This document shows, piece after piece, positions 17,775-26,098 of a stretch of DNA of 64,000 bases. The translations under genes and the position numbers were made by a program. The DNA is from Oceanitalea sp047302425 (GTDB lineage Bacteria > Actinomycetota > Actinomycetes > Actinomycetales > Actinomycetaceae). The stretch lies in the NCBI RefSeq assembly GCF_047302425.1, contig NZ_CP154855.1:3410001-3474000 (forward strand), written 5' to 3'. Numbering within the stretch: position 1 is the first letter of the stretch; every line of letters begins with the position of its first letter. The notes below the pieces were generated by a model. The model was not told where the DNA came from. It saw only the letters and a program-made list of their open reading frames with translations, and did no database searches.

Positions 17775-19157
17775 TCAGATGACGGGTGGGCCGTCCTCGA
17801 GGACCTCGGTGACGAGCGCAGCGATCGCCGAGCGCTCGGAGCGCGTGAGCGTCACGTGCGCGAACAGCGGGTTGCCCTTGAGCATCTCGACCACCGCCGC
17901 GACGCCGTCGTGCCGGCCCACCCGCAGGTTGTCGCGCTGGGCGACGTCGTGGGTGAGGACCACCTTGGAGTTCTGCCCGATGCGCGACAGCACCGTGAGC
18001 AGGACGTTGCGCTCGAGGGACTGCGCCTCGTCGACGACGACGTACGCGTCGTGCAGCGAGCGGCCGCGGATGTGGGTGAGCGGCAGCACCTCGAGCATGC
18101 CGCGGGCGAGCACCTCGTCCAGGACGTTGCGGTCCACCAGCGCGCCGAGGGTGTCGAAGACCGCCTCGGCCCATGGCCCCATCTTCTCGGCCTCCGTGCC
18201 CGGCAGGTAGCCGAGCTCCTGGCCGCCGACGGCGTACAGCGGCCGGAACACGACGACCTTGCGGTGCTCGCGCCGCTCGAGGACCGCCTCGAGGCCCGCG
18301 CACAGCGCGAGCGCCGACTTGCCGGTGCCCGCGCGGCCGCCCAGGGAGACGATGCCGACGTCCGGGTCGGTGAGGAGGTCGATCGCCACCCGCTGCTCGG
18401 CGCTGCGGCCGTGGACGCCGAAGACCTCCCGGTCCCCGCGCACGAGCCGCAGGCGCCCGTCGGGCGTCACCCGCCCGAGCGCGGAGCCGCGGCCGGAGTG
18501 GAGGACCACGCCCGTGTGGCACAGCTCGCCGGTGAGGTGGCCGGCCATGGTGAGCCCGGCGATCTCGAGCTCCTCCTCCCCCCACAGGGTGGCCATCTCC
18601 TCGTCGCTGAGGTTCGCCGTCGTCATCCCCGTCCAGCCGGAGGAGACGACCTGCTGGGCGCGGTACTCCTCGGCGGGGATGCCGAGGGCGGAGGCCTTGA
18701 CCCGCATCGGCAGGTCCTTGGAGACGACGGCGACCTCGTGCCCCTCGGCGGCGAGGTTGGCGGCGACGGACAGGATCCGGGTGTCGTTGTCGCCCAGGCG
18801 CAGGCCGGAGGGCAGCACCTCGGGGTCGGAGTGGTTGAGCTCGACGCGCAGGGTGCCGCCGGCGGTCCCGACGGGCACGGGGGTGTCGAGGCGGCCGTGG
18901 CGCACGCGCAGGTCGTCGAGCAGGCGCAGCGCGGTCCGGGCGAAGTACCCCAGCTCGGGGTGGTGGCGCTTGCCCTCGAGCTCGGTGACGACGACGACCG
19001 GGAGCACGACGTCGTGCTCCGCGAAACGCCCGATCGCGTGCGGGTCGGAGAGGAGGACGGAGGTGTCGAGGACGTAGGTGAGGCGCTGGGCGACGGTGCT
19101 CTCGGCCAGCTGGGCCTGCTCGAGGTCGGCGAGCGGGTCCGGGTGGGTCAGGGTCAT
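17775..19157 (-). CDS. PIN-PhoH family RNA-targeting ATPase (PhoH2 type)
   Basis: A 460-residue two-domain protein. The N-terminal PIN domain (about 25-160) has its metal-binding Asp in YVLDTSVLLSDP, VVVTELEGKR and LGDNDTRILSVA. The C-terminal PhoH ATPase carries a Walker A (LGGRAGTGKSALALC) and a Walker B (YVVVDEAQSLERN). Proteins of this build have RNA helicase and ribonuclease activity and are linked to toxin-antitoxin-like RNA processing in mycobacteria. The ATG at 19157 fits family length. About 230 bases with no convincing gene separate it from the prenyltransferase gene on the same strand. Confidence 0.92.
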   Translation of the reverse strand: MTLTHPDPLADLEQAQLAESTVAQRLTYVLDTSVLLSDPHAIGRFAEHDVVLPVVVVTELEGKRHHPELGYFARTALRLLDDLRVRHGRLDTPVPVGTAGGTLRVELNHSDPEVLPSGLRLGDNDTRILSVAANLAAEGHEVAVVSKDLPMRVKASALGIPAEEYRAQQVVSSGWTGMTTANLSDEEMATLWGEEELEIAGLTMAGHLTGELCHTGVVLHSGRGSALGRVTPDGRLRLVRGDREVFGVHGRSAEQRVAIDLLTDPDVGIVSLGGRAGTGKSALALCAGLEAVLERREHRKVVVFRPLYAVGGQELGYLPGTEAEKMGPWAEAVFDTLGALVDRNVLDEVLARGMLEVLPLTHIRGRSLHDAYVVVDEAQSLERNVLLTVLSRIGQNSKVVLTHDVAQRDNLRVGRHDGVAAVVEMLKGNPLFAHVTLTRSERSAIAALVTEVLEDGPPVI

Positions 19158-19387
19158 GGGTGTCCCTCCGGCGCACCGGCGGCGGCCGTGCCGGGCGCGG
19201 TGAGTAGGGCGAGTGGCCTGCCGGCGGGGCCGGCGGCCCCTGCTGACGCATCCATCGGTGGGCCTCCCGGAGGGCAGCGGGTGTGCCGCCCGTCACAGCT
19301 GACGCTAGGCCCGTGAGCTCCCGTCCGGGCCCGCGACACTCCCACGGGCGGCAGAAGTTCACCCGGAGTTCACCCGACGGCGCGTGG

Positions 19388-20161
19388 CTATCGGCCGAGG
19401 CGGCGCTCGCGCTGGGCGTAGTCGCGCAGGCCGCGGAGGAAGTCCACGCGCCGGAAGTCGGGCCAGTAGGCCTCGCAGAAGTAGTACTCGCTGTGGACGC
19501 TCTGCCACAGGAGGAAGCCGCCCAGCCGCTGCTCGCCGGAGGTGCGGATGACGAGGTCCGGGTCCGGCTGGCCCTTGGTGTAGAGGTGCTCGGCGATGCT
19601 CTCGACGCTCAGCGCCTCGGCCGCCTCCTCCAGGCTCAGCCCCTGCGCGGCGTAGGAGCGGAGCAGGGAGCGCACGGCCGCGGTGATCTCGTAGCGCCCG
19701 CCGTAGCCGACGGCGACGTTGACGTGCATGCCGGTGACGTGGGCGGTGCGCTCGACGGCCTGCGCCAGCCGCTCGGCGACGGGCGGCGGGAGCAGCTCCA
19801 GGGCCCCGACGACGCGCAGCCGCCACCGGCCGGAGTCGGCGAGCGTGTCGACGGCGGAGGCGATGATCTCGAGCAGCTCGGCGACCTCGTCGGCGTCGCG
19901 CTGGAGGTTGTCGGTCGAGAGCATCCACAGGGTGACGATCTGCACCCCGGCGTCCTCCGACCAGCCGAGGACCTCGGTGATCTTGTCCGCACCCCTGCGG
20001 TGCCCGTGGGAGGCGGGGTTGCCCAGGGCGCGGGCCCAGCGGCGGTTGCCGTCGAGGATCACCCCGACGTGCCGCGGGGTGGCGGACCGGTCGAGGCGGC
20101 GGGTGAGACGGCGCTCGTACAGTCCGTACAGCAGGCGGTGGGGCCGCATGTCCTGGGGCAC
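19388..20161 (-). CDS. uppS: Cis-prenyltransferase (isoprenyl diphosphate synthase)
   Basis: A 257-residue cis-prenyltransferase. The catalytic Asp is at residue 37 in GVILDGNRRWAR, where classical UppS proteins have MDGNGRWA. Further conserved blocks are LWMLSTDNLQRD, AVGYGGRYEI, DLVIRTSGEQRLGGFLLWQS and EYYFCEAYWPDFR. The Asn-Arg-Arg form and the neighbour PAQR gene match the mycobacterial short-chain enzyme group (Rv1086-like) that makes farnesyl-size products, so the product may be short. That is inference from motif and synteny. It uses IPP and allylic diphosphate from the IspH pathway and feeds polyprenyl phosphate synthesis for the cell wall. Confidence 0.92.
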   Translation of the reverse strand: MPQDMRPHRLLYGLYERRLTRRLDRSATPRHVGVILDGNRRWARALGNPASHGHRRGADKITEVLGWSEDAGVQIVTLWMLSTDNLQRDADEVAELLEIIASAVDTLADSGRWRLRVVGALELLPPPVAERLAQAVERTAHVTGMHVNVAVGYGGRYEITAAVRSLLRSYAAQGLSLEEAAEALSVESIAEHLYTKGQPDPDLVIRTSGEQRLGGFLLWQSVHSEYYFCEAYWPDFRRVDFLRGLRDYAQRERRLGR

Positions 20162-20233
20162 TCCTGACGACGGGGTGGGACGACGGGCCTCAGGCTACTC
20201 CGCCGGTGCGCGCCGCACGCTCGCCCGGTCCGT

Positions 20234-20263
20234 TACGCTGGCGTAAGTTACGGCAGCGTAGGT
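20234..20263 (+). promoter_or_regulatory. Double palindromic operator upstream of the PAQR gene
   Basis: TACGCTGGCGTAA directly followed by GTTACGGCAGCGTAGGT has the same layout as 10625-10654, matching at 25 of 30 positions. It lies 30 bases upstream of the TTG start of the PAQR gene and about 70 bases upstream of the divergent uppS start, so it could control either gene. Confidence 0.55.
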
Positions 20264-20293
20264 TGTCGCTCCGCTCCCGGAAGGAGGTGCCGG

Positions 20294-21001
20294 TTGGCAC
20301 CCACGCCCGACCGTCCCGTTCGTCGCGCCGCCGAGGAGATCGGCGACGCCGCCGAGTCCCTCGCCGAGGCCGTCAAGCCGCGGCTGCGCGGCTGGATCCA
20401 CGCCGGCACGGCGCCGCTCGCGCTCGTCGCGAGCATCGTCCTCGTCGTCCTCGCCCCCGCGGGCGCCCCTCGGGTCTCGACGGCGGTCTTCGGGGCCAGC
20501 GCCGTCCTCCTCTTCGGCACGAGCGCCGTCTACCACCGCGGGACGTGGTCGCCGCGCGCCGCGGCGGTGCTGCGGCGCCTGGACCACTCGAACATCTTCC
20601 TGCTCATCGCCGGTACCTACACGCCGCTGGCGGCGCTGCTCCTGCCGCGCAGCACCGCGACCGTCCTGCTCACGGTCGTGTGGGTGGGCGCCGTCACGGG
20701 CATCCTCATGCGGGTGCTGTGGCTCGGCGCCCCGCGCTGGCTCTACGTGCCGATCTACGTCGCGCTCGGCTGGGTGGCCGTGTGGTTCCTGCCCGACTTC
20801 GGCCGGGCCGGCAGCCCGACGATCATGTGGCTCGTCATCGTCGGCGGCGCCTGCTACACCCTCGGCGCGGTGGTCTACGGCACCAAGCGGCCCAACCCCA
20901 GCCCGCGCTGGTTCGGCTTCCACGAGATCTTCCACGTCGGCACGGTCGGTGGCTACTGGTGCCACTACGCGGCCGTCGCGCTCGCCGTCGCCGCGGTCTG
21001 A
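20294..21001 (+). CDS. PAQR/hemolysin III family membrane protein
   Basis: A 235-residue integral membrane protein with seven hydrophobic segments. It carries the metal-site motifs of the PAQR (hemolysin III, AdipoR-like) family: SAVYHRGTW, RRLDHSNIFLLIAGTYTP and GFHEIFHVGTVGGYWCH. Eukaryotic relatives are ceramidase-like receptors; bacterial members affect membrane fluidity and are of uncertain activity. The start is a TTG at 20294 with a strong AAGGAGG seven bases upstream; no ATG or GTG fits as well. The double operator just upstream links it to lipid control. It sits divergently to uppS, as in mycobacteria. Confidence 0.9.
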   Translation: MAPTPDRPVRRAAEEIGDAAESLAEAVKPRLRGWIHAGTAPLALVASIVLVVLAPAGAPRVSTAVFGASAVLLFGTSAVYHRGTWSPRAAAVLRRLDHSNIFLLIAGTYTPLAALLLPRSTATVLLTVVWVGAVTGILMRVLWLGAPRWLYVPIYVALGWVAVWFLPDFGRAGSPTIMWLVIVGGACYTLGAVVYGTKRPNPSPRWFGFHEIFHVGTVGGYWCHYAAVALAVAAV

Positions 21002-21002
21002 G

Positions 21003-21263
21003 TCAGCGGCCGGGACCGTCCCCCGCGGCGGCGTCGTCCTCGGCCCGCTCCGCCTCCTGCCGGCGCTGCCCCTCGAAGTCGACCCTGCGCACGTGCCGGG
21101 TCAGCGAGCGGAACAGCAGCCAGCCGGCCAGGGCGAGCACGATGAAGGCGATGAAGCCCGCGATGCCCGGCGTGACGGTGTAGATCGTCATCTCCGGGTC
21201 GGGTGCGGGCGGGGTGGGCGCCGGCGTCTGCGCGAGCAGCAGCGCGGCCAGGGAGGCGGTCAC
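21003..21263 (-). CDS. Small single-span membrane protein next to mca
   Basis: An 86-residue protein with a proline-rich N-terminal part (TPAPTPPAPDPEM), one membrane helix (ITPGIAGFIAFIVLALAGWLLF region, about 30-51) and a charged cytoplasmic tail. Its ATG overlaps the mca stop by 4 bases, so it is coupled to mca. A similar small membrane protein accompanies mca in other Actinobacteria. Function is unknown. Confidence 0.75.
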   Translation of the reverse strand: MTASLAALLLAQTPAPTPPAPDPEMTIYTVTPGIAGFIAFIVLALAGWLLFRSLTRHVRRVDFEGQRRQEAERAEDDAAAGDGPGR

Positions 21264-22132
21264 GCGCTCAGCCTACGCAGCTCGGCGAAGAGGTCGTCCT
21301 CGGGCAGCTCGACCGGCACGCGCGACTCGGCGAGCTCGAACTGCTCCACCGGCCACACCTCCCGCTCGATGTCCCGCGGCACCTCGAAGAAGAAGCCGTC
21401 GGGGTCGATCTGCGTGGCGTGCGCCCGCAGCGCCTCGTCACGGCGGTCGAAGTAGTCCTCGCAGCGCACCCGGGTGGTCACGGTGCGCTGGGGGCGGGTG
21501 GCCGCCCGCTCGAGCCAGTCCTCGAAGGGCGAGACGAGCCCGCGTTCGTGCATGGCGTCGGAGATGGCCTGGATCCGGTCGAGGGAGAAGCCGACGTCGT
21601 AGTAGAGCTTGGAGACCTCCCACGCCGGGCCCGCGTCCGGGAACTGCTCGGGGTCGGCGGCGGCGTGGAAGGCCGCGACCGAGATCTCGTGGGTGCGGAT
21701 GTGGTCGGGGTGGGGGTAGCCGCCCTCCTCGTTGTACGTCGTCATGACGTGCGGGCGGAAGGTGCGGATCTCCCGGACGAGCGCCTCGACCGGCACCTCG
21801 AGCGGCTCGAGCGCGAAGCACCCCTCGGGCAGCGGCGGCAGCGGGTCGCCCTCGGGCAGGCCGGAGTCGACGAAGCCGAGCCACACGTGCTCGATCCCCA
21901 GCGCCTCGGCCGCCGCCGCCATCTCCCGACGGCGGTAGGCGGGCATGTCCTCGAGGATCGTCTGGTCGTGGGCGAGCTTGGGGTTGAGGATGTCGCCGCG
22001 CTCACCGCCGGTGCACGTCACCACCCGCACCCGGTGGCCCTCGGCCACGTACCGCGCCATCGTCGCGGCACCCTTGCTCGACTCGTCGTCGGGGTGCGCG
22101 TGCACCGCCATGAGCCGCAGCTGCTCGCTCAC
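21260..22132 (-). CDS. mca: Mycothiol S-conjugate amidase
   Basis: A 290-residue LmbE/PIG-L-type zinc amidase. The metal and catalytic motifs are HAHPDDESSKGAATMA near the N-terminus and GGYPHPDHIRTHEISVAAF about residue 140. Mca cleaves mycothiol-toxin conjugates to a mercapturic acid and GlcN-Ins. The length and the C-terminal EVPRDIEREVWPVEQFEL fit Mca rather than the deacetylase MshB. I start it at the GTG at 22132, which has an AGGAGGAA site; the open frame continues 20 codons upstream without homology. It confirms a mycothiol-using actinomycete. Confidence 0.92.
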   Translation of the reverse strand: MSEQLRLMAVHAHPDDESSKGAATMARYVAEGHRVRVVTCTGGERGDILNPKLAHDQTILEDMPAYRRREMAAAAEALGIEHVWLGFVDSGLPEGDPLPPLPEGCFALEPLEVPVEALVREIRTFRPHVMTTYNEEGGYPHPDHIRTHEISVAAFHAAADPEQFPDAGPAWEVSKLYYDVGFSLDRIQAISDAMHERGLVSPFEDWLERAATRPQRTVTTRVRCEDYFDRRDEALRAHATQIDPDGFFFEVPRDIEREVWPVEQFELAESRVPVELPEDDLFAELRRLSA

Positions 22133-22197
22133 TCTGTTCCTCCTGATCGCTGGCCGGCATCGATTCTCGCCCGCCGCGGCGCCCGGGGGCAACGCCG

Positions 22198-22653
22198 ATG
22201 ACGCGTGCCATGGACGACAATGGGGAGGTGAGCACCCACGACGACGAGCAGCGCGCGGCCCTCGAGGAGCGCTACGGCCCGGCTCCCGACCCCCGCACCC
22301 GGCGCCGCCGTCGTCTTGCTCTTGTCGCCTTCGCCGTCCTCGCCGTCGCCGCCTTCGTCGTCCTCGCCGTCGTCTCCACGGACGAGGCGGTGCGCACCGA
22401 GGACGCCGCCTTCACCGTCGTCGACGACTCCGCCGTCGAGGTCTCCTTCGTGGCCCACATGGACCCGGGCACGACGGCGGAGTGCACGGTCCTGGCCCTC
22501 AACGACGCCTTCGCGCAGGTCGGGGTGGCGCGCGTGACGGTCGGCCCGGCGCCCGAGCGCAGCACCTTCGTCACGGCGCGGGTCGCGACGACCGAGCCGG
22601 CGACCGGGGCGCGGGTCTCCGGCTGCCGGGAGACGACGTCCGAGAGTCGCTGA
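22198..22653 (+). CDS. DUF4307 membrane protein
   Basis: A protein of up to 151 residues. The conserved ALEERYGP motif is followed by a membrane helix (RLALVAFAVLAVAAFVVLAVV) and an extracytoplasmic beta-rich domain with two Cys (about residues 101 and 141). This matches DUF4307, the family of mycobacterial Rv1081c between mca and greA. The start is uncertain: ATG at 22198 or 22210, or GTG at 22228; none has a clear ribosome-binding site. It is divergent from mca. Function is unknown. Confidence 0.8.
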   Translation: MTRAMDDNGEVSTHDDEQRAALEERYGPAPDPRTRRRRRLALVAFAVLAVAAFVVLAVVSTDEAVRTEDAAFTVVDDSAVEVSFVAHMDPGTTAECTVLALNDAFAQVGVARVTVGPAPERSTFVTARVATTEPATGARVSGCRETTSESR

Positions 22654-22697
22654 CGAGCAGGTTTCCACGGCGTTTGTACGGCCGTTCGACGGAACCT

Positions 22698-22825
22698 TGC
22701 TATCCTGTCGGCGTCGCCCCGCGCGGCGAGCAGCGCAGCGTCGCCACCCGCGGCGCGCGTGACATACGGAAAGCCTCGGCCCGACCAGTGGCCGAGGCTC
22801 ATGATTTTGTGTTGGAGGAGGAGAC
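22698..22825 (+). promoter_or_regulatory. greA promoter and leader hairpin
   Basis: TGC-TATCCT at 22698-22706 looks like an extended -10 element. Downstream, arms 22772-22781 and 22790-22799 form a perfect 10-bp hairpin followed by CATGATTTTGTG, and the GGAGGAGGA ribosome-binding site of greA comes next. The hairpin could be an intrinsic attenuator in the greA leader or a leaky terminator of the preceding gene. Confidence 0.5.
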
Positions 22826-23311
22826 GTGGCCGAGACAGCGACCACCTGGCTGACCGCGGAGGCGTACAACCGTCTCAAGGCCGAGCTCGAGCACCTCACC
22901 GGTCCCGGCCGCGCCGAGATCACCGAGCGCATCGAGGCGGCCCGCGCCGAGGGTGACCTCAAGGAGAACGGTGGCTACCACGCTGCCCGCGAGGAGCAGG
23001 GCAAGATGGAGGGCCGGATCGTCCAGCTCACCGAGCTGCTGCGCAACGCGCAGGTCGGGGAGGCCCCGGCCGACGACGGCGTCGTCGAGTCCGGCATGGT
23101 CGTCACCGCGACGATCGCCGGCGAGCAGGAGGTCTTCCTCCTCGGCTCCCGCGAGGCCGCCCAGGACGTCGACATCGAGGTCCTCTCCGAGCGCTCCCCC
23201 CTCGGTGCCGCGATCGTCGGCAAGAAGGCCGGCGACTCCGTGACCTACACCGCCCCGAACGGCAAGGCGATCTCCGTGGACATCGTCGAGGTCAAGCCCT
23301 TCACCGGCTGA
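22826..23311 (+). CDS. greA: Transcript cleavage factor GreA
   Basis: A 161-residue GreA. The N-terminal coiled coil (LTAEAYNRLKAELEHL...) includes the acidic tip at AEGDLKENGGYHAAREEQG, which reaches the RNA polymerase active site. The C-terminal FKBP-like domain ends SVDIVEVKPF. GreA rescues backtracked polymerase by stimulating RNA cleavage. The GTG at 22826 has an excellent GGAGGAGGA site. Its leader carries a hairpin, and a strong terminator follows. Confidence 0.96.
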   Translation: MAETATTWLTAEAYNRLKAELEHLTGPGRAEITERIEAARAEGDLKENGGYHAAREEQGKMEGRIVQLTELLRNAQVGEAPADDGVVESGMVVTATIAGEQEVFLLGSREAAQDVDIEVLSERSPLGAAIVGKKAGDSVTYTAPNGKAISVDIVEVKPFTG

Positions 23312-23326
23312 GCTCCGGCTTCGAGC

Positions 23327-23363
23327 GGGGCGCTGGCGGCGAGAGCCGCCGGCGCCCCGTTTC
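23327..23363. terminator. Hairpin between greA and ilvA
   Basis: Arms 23327-23340 and 23345-23358 pair over 14 bases with one G-T wobble around a GAGA loop, followed by GTTTCC. It lies between convergent genes. Confidence 0.8.
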
Positions 23364-23368
23364 CGTCG

Positions 23369-24586
23369 TCACCCGACGGACTGGAAGACGACGCCGTAGC
23401 CCTCGTCCCGCAGCGCGGTGACGACCTCCCGGCAGTGGTCGGTGCCCCGGGTCTCGACCTCGACGCCGATCTGCACCTCCGCGACACCGAGGTCCGCGCT
23501 CGTGCGGTCGTGGTTGATGCTCACGACGTTGCTCCCGGTGCCGGCGAGCACCCCGAGCAGCCCCGCCAGGGAGCCCGGCTGGTCCGGGACGCGTACCTCC
23601 ATCTGAAGGTAGCGGCCGGCGGCGACGAGGCCATGGCGCAGGATGCGGTGGAGCACGAGCGTGTCGACGTTGCCGCCCGACAGGATCACGGCGACCGGCC
23701 CCTCGAGGCCGGGCACGGCGTCGAGCAGCGCAGCGACCCCGGCCGCGCCGGACGGCTCGACGACGAGCTTGGCGCGCTCGCTGAGCAGAAGGAGCGCACG
23801 GGCGATCGACTCCTCGCTCACCGTGCGCACCTCGATGCCGTGCTCACGAACGATGCCGAGCGTCAGCTCGCTCGGGGCGGGGACCGCGATGCCGTCGGCG
23901 ATCGTGCTCATCCGCTCCACCGGGACCGGACGGCCGGCGGTGAGCGACCCGGGGAAGGCCGCGGCCCCCGCCGCCTGGACACCGACCACGCGGACGTCGG
24001 TGCCCCGCGCGTGGACGGCGGCGGCGACGCCGGCGAGCAGGCCCCCTCCCCCGGTCGGCACGAGGATCGTGCGGACGTCGGGCACCTGGTCGAGGATCTC
24101 CAGGCCGATCGTCGCCTGCCCGAGGACGACGTCGCGGTGGTCGCAGGGCGGGATGTAGACCCGGCCGCTGTCGGCCGCCTCCCGCTGCGCCGCCACGAGC
24201 GCGCCGGCGAGGTCGGCGCCCTCCTGGCGCACCTCGGCGCCGTAGCCGCGGGTGGCGGCGAGCTTGGGCAGCGCCGCACCGAGCGGCATGTAGACGACGG
24301 CGGAGATGCCGAGCTCACGGGCGGCCAGCGCCACCCCCTGCGCGTGGTTGCCGGCGCTGGCCGCGACGACGCCCCGGGCGCACTCCTCGGCGGTGAGCCG
24401 CGACAGCCGCACGTAGGCGCCGCGGAGCTTGAAGGATCCGGTGCGCTGGAGGTTCTCGCACTTGAGGACGACGGGCGTGCCGGCCAGCTCGCTGAGCGCG
24501 CCGCTCGCCTCCACGGGGGTGCGGGCGGTGACGCCACGCAGCAGCTCGGCGGCCTCCTCGATCTCGGTGAGCGCGATCGGCGTCAC
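23369..24586 (-). CDS. ilvA: Threonine ammonia-lyase with ACT domain
   Basis: A 405-residue PLP enzyme. The PLP Lys is at about residue 53 in TGSFKLRGAY, the phosphate-binding glycine loop is VPTGGGGLLAGVA, and VVEPSGAAGVAAL and ILSGGNVD complete the fold. A C-terminal ACT domain (about 325-405, MEVRVPDQPGSLAGLLGVLA) suggests allosteric control. It converts threonine to 2-oxobutyrate and ammonia. The ACT type and length match the form common in Actinobacteria. The GTG start overlaps the stop of the upstream permease gene by 4 bases; the open frame runs on upstream only because it crosses that gene. Confidence 0.92.
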   Translation of the reverse strand: MTPIALTEIEEAAELLRGVTARTPVEASGALSELAGTPVVLKCENLQRTGSFKLRGAYVRLSRLTAEECARGVVAASAGNHAQGVALAARELGISAVVYMPLGAALPKLAATRGYGAEVRQEGADLAGALVAAQREAADSGRVYIPPCDHRDVVLGQATIGLEILDQVPDVRTILVPTGGGGLLAGVAAAVHARGTDVRVVGVQAAGAAAFPGSLTAGRPVPVERMSTIADGIAVPAPSELTLGIVREHGIEVRTVSEESIARALLLLSERAKLVVEPSGAAGVAALLDAVPGLEGPVAVILSGGNVDTLVLHRILRHGLVAAGRYLQMEVRVPDQPGSLAGLLGVLAGTGSNVVSINHDRTSADLGVAEVQIGVEVETRGTDHCREVVTALRDEGYGVVFQSVG

Positions 24587-25938
24587 GACCTGGCCGGGCC
24601 CCCCTCGTCCGGGCGGGACTCGTCGTCGGGCTCGGGGCCCGAGACGGTGGCGGCGTCGACGGTCTCGCCGTCGGCGTCGTCCTCGTCCGAGGCCTCGTAG
24701 GAGTCGGCGATCGACCGGAACAGGGTGCCGGGCGGCCCGCCCGGGCGGTACCAGTCGGTCGCGGCCCTCGGGTGCTTGTCGTGGCCGTGGAGGTAGAGGA
24801 CCACCGTGTTGACGACGGCCGCGATGGGGACCGCGAGCAGCGCGCCGAGGATGCCGGCCACGCCCGTCCCGGCGGTGACGGCGAGGAGCACCGCCACCGG
24901 GTGGAGGGAGACGGCGTTGCCCATGAGCCACGGCTGCAGGACGTTGCCCTCGATCTGCTGCACGACGAGGACGATGATGAGCATGATGAGCGCGGTCTGG
25001 ACGTCCTGGTCGACGAGGGCGACGAGCACGGCGACCGCGCCGGTGACGAGCGCACCGACGATCGGGATGAAGGAGCCGAGGAAGACGAGGATCGTCAGCG
25101 GCAGGACGAGCGGCAGCCCGAGGATCCAGGCGCCGATGCCGATCCCGATGGAGTCCGCGAGGGCGACGAGGATCTGGGTGCGGGCGTAGCCGCCGAGGGT
25201 CAGCCAGCCGCGGATGCCGGCCTCGTTGACCCGGTCGCGGGTGCGCGCGGGCGCCAGGCGCACGAACCACTGCCAGATGCGGCGACCCTCGCGCAGGAAG
25301 AAGAAGAGGCAGAACAGCGAGATGACGCCGCCGGTGACGACCTGCGTCACCGAGGTCGTCGCGGCCAGGGCGCCGGAGACGAGGGCGCTGGAGTTGGCCT
25401 CCAGCTGTCCGAGCCCCTCGTCGAGCCAGGTCTGCAGCTGGGACTCGTCGATGCCGAGCGGCCCGTCGGACAGCCAGCCGACGAGCTCCTCGAAGCCCTG
25501 GGTGGCCTGGTCGGCGAGGTCGGCGAAGCCGGCGACGATCGAGCGTCCGGCGAGGGTGAGCAGGCCGACGACGAGGGCGATCGTCCCGAGCAGCGTCACC
25601 GCCGAGGCGAGCGTGCGGGGGAAGCGCAGCCGCTTGCGCAGCCACGCCGAGACCGGGTCGAGGAGCACCGCGAGCAGGATGGCGAGGACGAAGGCGACGA
25701 CGACCGTCTTGAACACGATGACGAGGTAGCCGACGAGGGCCGCGGCCGCGGCGATCGTGAGCAGCCGCCACGACCACGCCGCCGCCGCGCGGACGGGCAG
25801 CGGGACGGCGAGCTCGGCGGAGTCGTCCTCCCCGAGCCGGGACTCGTGGACGACGCGTGCGACGACCGGCGGCTGCTCGGGGGCACTGCGGCGGGTGGGT
25901 GTGAGCCGGGAGAGCCACCCGGGCGTGTTCTCGGACAT
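24583..25938 (-). CDS. AI-2E/PerM family membrane transporter
   Basis: A 451-residue membrane protein of the AI-2E exporter (PerM) family. It has a polar N-terminus of about 55 residues, a pair of N-terminal helices (TIAAAAALVGYLVIVFKTV region), a central soluble stretch and a C-terminal helix bundle with GSFIPIVGALVTG and VVQQIEGNVLQPWLMG, the family's most conserved segment. A polar, acidic tail of about 70 residues follows. Members export small molecules or ions; the substrate is unknown here. The ATG at 25938 (MSENTPGW) has a GTGGGG site; upstream frame extension is rejected. Co-transcribed with ilvA. Confidence 0.9.
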   Translation of the reverse strand: MSENTPGWLSRLTPTRRSAPEQPPVVARVVHESRLGEDDSAELAVPLPVRAAAAWSWRLLTIAAAAALVGYLVIVFKTVVVAFVLAILLAVLLDPVSAWLRKRLRFPRTLASAVTLLGTIALVVGLLTLAGRSIVAGFADLADQATQGFEELVGWLSDGPLGIDESQLQTWLDEGLGQLEANSSALVSGALAATTSVTQVVTGGVISLFCLFFFLREGRRIWQWFVRLAPARTRDRVNEAGIRGWLTLGGYARTQILVALADSIGIGIGAWILGLPLVLPLTILVFLGSFIPIVGALVTGAVAVLVALVDQDVQTALIMLIIVLVVQQIEGNVLQPWLMGNAVSLHPVAVLLAVTAGTGVAGILGALLAVPIAAVVNTVVLYLHGHDKHPRAATDWYRPGGPPGTLFRSIADSYEASDEDDADGETVDAATVSGPEPDDESRPDEGGPARS

Positions 25939-26098
25939 GAACCCCACAATCGTCTGGTCGGGAGAGCCAGGCCACAGCCTAGAGGACGCCCGGTGGCACA
26001 GCCCTCCCAGGGAATACCCAGGTGGGGCTGATGTTGTAGATGAGCGCCGGCTGCCGTCCCCCCGCGGCGGTCGGCGTCCCCGCACCGCTGGAGGTCAC

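Noticed and set aside
19154..19345. A 63-codon frame upstream of the phoH gene
   Set aside because: Low-complexity Ala/Gly/Pro sequence with no ribosome-binding site; it lies in the likely promoter region of the PIN-PhoH gene.
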